Below the pieces are notes generated by a model that saw only the letters and a program-made list of their open reading frames with translations, made no database searches and was not told where the DNA came from. Below, one piece after another: positions 61,831 to 64,000 of a stretch of DNA of 64,000 nucleotides (its first letter is position 1; each line of letters starts with the position of its first letter). A program made the position numbers and the translations under genes. The stretch lies in NCBI GenBank assembly GCA_902806435.1, contig CADCWO010000021.1:1-64000 (forward strand), given 5' to 3'. The stretch comes from an uncultured Synechococcales cyanobacterium. GTDB lineage: Bacteria > Cyanobacteriota > Cyanobacteriia > Thermosynechococcales > Thermosynechococcaceae.

Positions 61831-63834
61831 ATGGCTGTCGCAACCCAATCCCTTGAAGAACTTTGTATTAACGCTATCCGTTTTCTAGCTGTCGATGCAG
61901 TTGAGAAGGCAAACTCTGGTCATCCAGGTCTACCTATGGGTGCCGCGCCAATGGCCTTTGTCCTCTGGGACCGGTTTATGCGGTTTAATCCCAAAAATCC
62001 TGCCTGGTTGAATCGCGATCGCTTTTTGCTATCTGCTGGCCACGGCTCGATGTTGCAGTATGCCCTCCTCTACCTAACGGGCTACGAAGATCTCACCCTA
62101 GAAGATCTGAAGCAATTTCGGCAGTGGGAGTCGAAAACCCCCGGCCACCCGGAAAACTTCATGAACCCCGGAGTTGAGATTACAACTGGGCCTTTGGGGC
62201 AAGGGATTGCGAATGGTGTTGGAATTGCCATGGCTGAAGCTCACCTCGCAGCCACATTCAACAAACCCGATTTTCCAGTTATTGACCATTACACCTATGT
62301 GATCATGGGAGATGGCGATCATATGGAGGGTGTCTCCGGCGAAGCCTGCTCCTTGGCGGGCCACCTGGGATTAGGTAAGCTGATTGCGCTCTACGATGAC
62401 AATCACATTTCGATTGATGGCTCCACTGATCTAGCATTTACAGAAGATGTGGGTAAGCGCTTTGAGGCCTATGGTTGGCACGTTCTGGTTGTTGAAAATG
62501 GCGACACCGACCTGGATGCGATTCATCGGGCCATTGAAACTGCAAAATCTGTCACTGACCAGCCTTCTTTAATTAAAGTTCGGACAACGATTGGCTACGG
62601 TTCTAATAAGGCTGGTACCCAAGGTATCCATAGCGATGCGTTGGGAGAGGCTGAAGTCAAGGCAACTCGTGAGAACCTAGGCTGGCAACACGAGCCTTTT
62701 GTCATTCCAGAAGATGCTCTCAACCATTGGCGTCAGGCGATTGAGCGTGGGGCAAAGATAGAAGCAGAGTGGAATCAACGCTTTGCTGCCTATAAAGAGC
62801 AATATCCCGAAGCAGCTCAGACTCTTGATCGGATGCATGAGGCTAACCTTCCAGAGGGCTGGGATGCGGTTCTACCTACCTACACTCCAGAAGATAAGGG
62901 TGATGCTACCCGCAACCACTCTGGCAAAATCCTCAATGCTCTAGCCGACGTTTTACCAGAACTGATTGGTGGTTCTGCGGACTTAGCCCCTTCTAATAAG
63001 ACCTTGCTGAAGTCTTCTGGTGACTTCCAAAAGGGACAGTACGAAAATCGCAATATCCGGTTTGGGGTGCGCGAACATGGCATGGGCGCTATCTGCAATG
63101 GTCTTGCCCTGGATGGCTCCGGGTTGATTCCTTACGGTGCCACGTTCATGTGCTTTACAGACTATATGCGGGCGGCAATTCGTCTGTCTGCTTTGTCTGA
63201 AGCAGGCGTAATTTACATCATGACTCATGATTCCGTGGCGCTGGGTGAGGATGGTCCAACCCACCAACCGGTTGAACATATAGCCTCACTCCGAGCCATT
63301 CCTGATTTGTTGGTGATTCGGCCGGCTGATGGCAATGAAACCTCTGGCGCTTATAAAGTGGCGATTGAGAACCGGACTCGGCCTTCGATTCTTGCCCTGT
63401 CGCGCCAATCTCTGCCTAACTTGGCGGGAACCTCAATTGAAGGAGTGACTAAGGGTGGTTACATCTTGTCAGACAGTGACGGTACACCGGATTTAATTCT
63501 GATTGGTACCGGTAGCGAAACCCAACTCTGTGTTAAAGCAGCAGAGCAGTTGCGGAGCGAGGGTAAGAAAGTACGTGTGGTTTCGCTGCCCTGCTGGGAG
63601 CTGTTTGAAGAGCAGGATGAGCAATATCAAGAGTCTGTATTGCCTAAAGCCGTGACAAAAAGAGTTGCGGTGGAAGCAGGCGTCAGCTTCGGTTGGTGTC
63701 GTTATACAGGCAGCGAAGGCGCCACAGTCAGCATTGACCAATTTGGTTCTTCAGCCCCTGGCAATATTTGCTTAGAGAAATTTGGCTTTACTGTGGACAA
63801 TGTAGTAGCTAAAGCAAAGCAGTTATTCAGCTAA
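61831..63834 (+). CDS. tkt: Transketolase
   Basis: A 667-residue thiamine-diphosphate enzyme that moves two-carbon units in the Calvin cycle and pentose phosphate pathway. TPP binding is seen in [20 protein letters not shown], with [20 protein letters not shown] near residue 30. The pyrimidine domain has [18 protein letters not shown] and [18 protein letters not shown]. The C-terminal domain follows ([12 protein letters not shown]-type region [18 protein letters not shown]). Start ATG with GAGGAAG upstream. Ends with a terminator 67 bases after the stop. Confidence 0.96.
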   Translation: MAVATQSLEELCINAIRFLAVDAVEKANSGHPGLPMGAAPMAFVLWDRFMRFNPKNPAWLNRDRFLLSAGHGSMLQYALLYLTGYEDLTLEDLKQFRQWESKTPGHPENFMNPGVEITTGPLGQGIANGVGIAMAEAHLAATFNKPDFPVIDHYTYVIMGDGDHMEGVSGEACSLAGHLGLGKLIALYDDNHISIDGSTDLAFTEDVGKRFEAYGWHVLVVENGDTDLDAIHRAIETAKSVTDQPSLIKVRTTIGYGSNKAGTQGIHSDALGEAEVKATRENLGWQHEPFVIPEDALNHWRQAIERGAKIEAEWNQRFAAYKEQYPEAAQTLDRMHEANLPEGWDAVLPTYTPEDKGDATRNHSGKILNALADVLPELIGGSADLAPSNKTLLKSSGDFQKGQYENRNIRFGVREHGMGAICNGLALDGSGLIPYGATFMCFTDYMRAAIRLSALSEAGVIYIMTHDSVALGEDGPTHQPVEHIASLRAIPDLLVIRPADGNETSGAYKVAIENRTRPSILALSRQSLPNLAGTSIEGVTKGGYILSDSDGTPDLILIGTGSETQLCVKAAEQLRSEGKKVRVVSLPCWELFEEQDEQYQESVLPKAVTKRVAVEAGVSFGWCRYTGSEGATVSIDQFGSSAPGNICLEKFGFTVDNVVAKAKQLFS

Positions 63835-63900
63835 CCTATTCAGTTAACCAATCAACTGCCAGCTATTAAGACTGTTGGTGTTGATGAATAGAAATGAATT

Positions 63901-63934
63901 AGACCTTCTATAAATAGGGGGTCTTTTTCTTTTT
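63901..63934 (+). terminator. Rho-independent terminator after tkt
   Basis: AGACCTTCTAT (63901-63911) pairs with ATAGGGGGTCT (63914-63924), with two G-U pairs, leaving a small loop once the end pairs open. It is followed by TTTTCTTTTT. The position, 67 bases past the tkt stop, fits. Confidence 0.75.
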
Positions 63935-64000
63935 GATGCTTTCACACAAAACCTGCAGTAGCTTAGCAATTTCCAATCGCTTTGGTTCTTTATCCCAATA

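Overview
The window is ordinary chromosomal DNA from a cyanobacterium. The evidence is chlorophyll synthase (chlG), a fused ModBC molybdate transporter, short EF-Ts, SLH-domain envelope proteins, an HpsE-type glycosyltransferase, several small proteins of a cyanobacterial type, and about fifty copies of the HIP1 octamer GCGATCGC counted by eye. The mix suggests a filamentous or otherwise exopolysaccharide-producing lineage, but genus cannot be read from the sequence. I found no rRNA, tRNA or CRISPR array.

Layout, left to right. 1-94: 3' end of an IS630-like transposase. 340-2402: a phytol-kinase-like membrane protein, an NTF2-like protein and a HAD phosphatase. 2558-9634: metK, facing a minus-strand block rpsB-tsf / hypothetical-recG-xth with a terminator after tsf. 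9851-14149: ChaN-like protein, two alpha/beta hydrolases, a transglutaminase-like protein and small conserved proteins. 14158-17413: class A penicillin-binding protein and chlG. 17496-20684: molybdate region, modA-modBC divergent from a candidate RHH-Mop regulator, with a perfect 19-bp palindrome in between. 20743-26219: Get3d-like ATPase, gyrB, miaA, AI-2E-type permease. 26385-28425: PhyH-like dioxygenase and an LpxB-related protein. 28713-31454: two SLH proteins in tandem that share a nearly identical 122-bp block. 31491-34990: larC, a Sua5/YrdC protein and a Ser/Thr kinase. 35105-37905: a multi-GAF sensor histidine kinase broken by a frameshift and an in-frame stop. 38138-43889: LCP ligase, NDP-sugar pyrophosphorylase, ABC1/AarF kinase, clpS and DUF2103. 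44014-47276: small membrane proteins, mug, purU. 47550-51542: a Gld-like ABC operon (ATPase, permease, GldG, DUF4340). 51789-55088: HpsE-like glycosyltransferase and Wzc-like tyrosine autokinase. 55795-63834: bioF, a third SLH protein, HdrB-like protein, acpP, fabF and transketolase.

The genes mostly serve core metabolism (SAM, folate, fatty acids, Calvin cycle, biotin), translation, DNA repair and supercoiling, and building of the envelope (PBP, LCP, SLH proteins, polysaccharide export).

No clearly new multi-gene system stands out. The best candidate for something undescribed is the RHH-Mop protein with its palindromic operator: a predicted one-component molybdate switch in place of ModE. 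Other points worth checking are the decayed sensor kinase, the sequence homogenisation between SLH paralogs, an alpha/beta-fold protein that lacks its nucleophile, the altered P-loop of the Get3d-like protein, and two dyad elements (rpsB leader and acpP-fabF gap).
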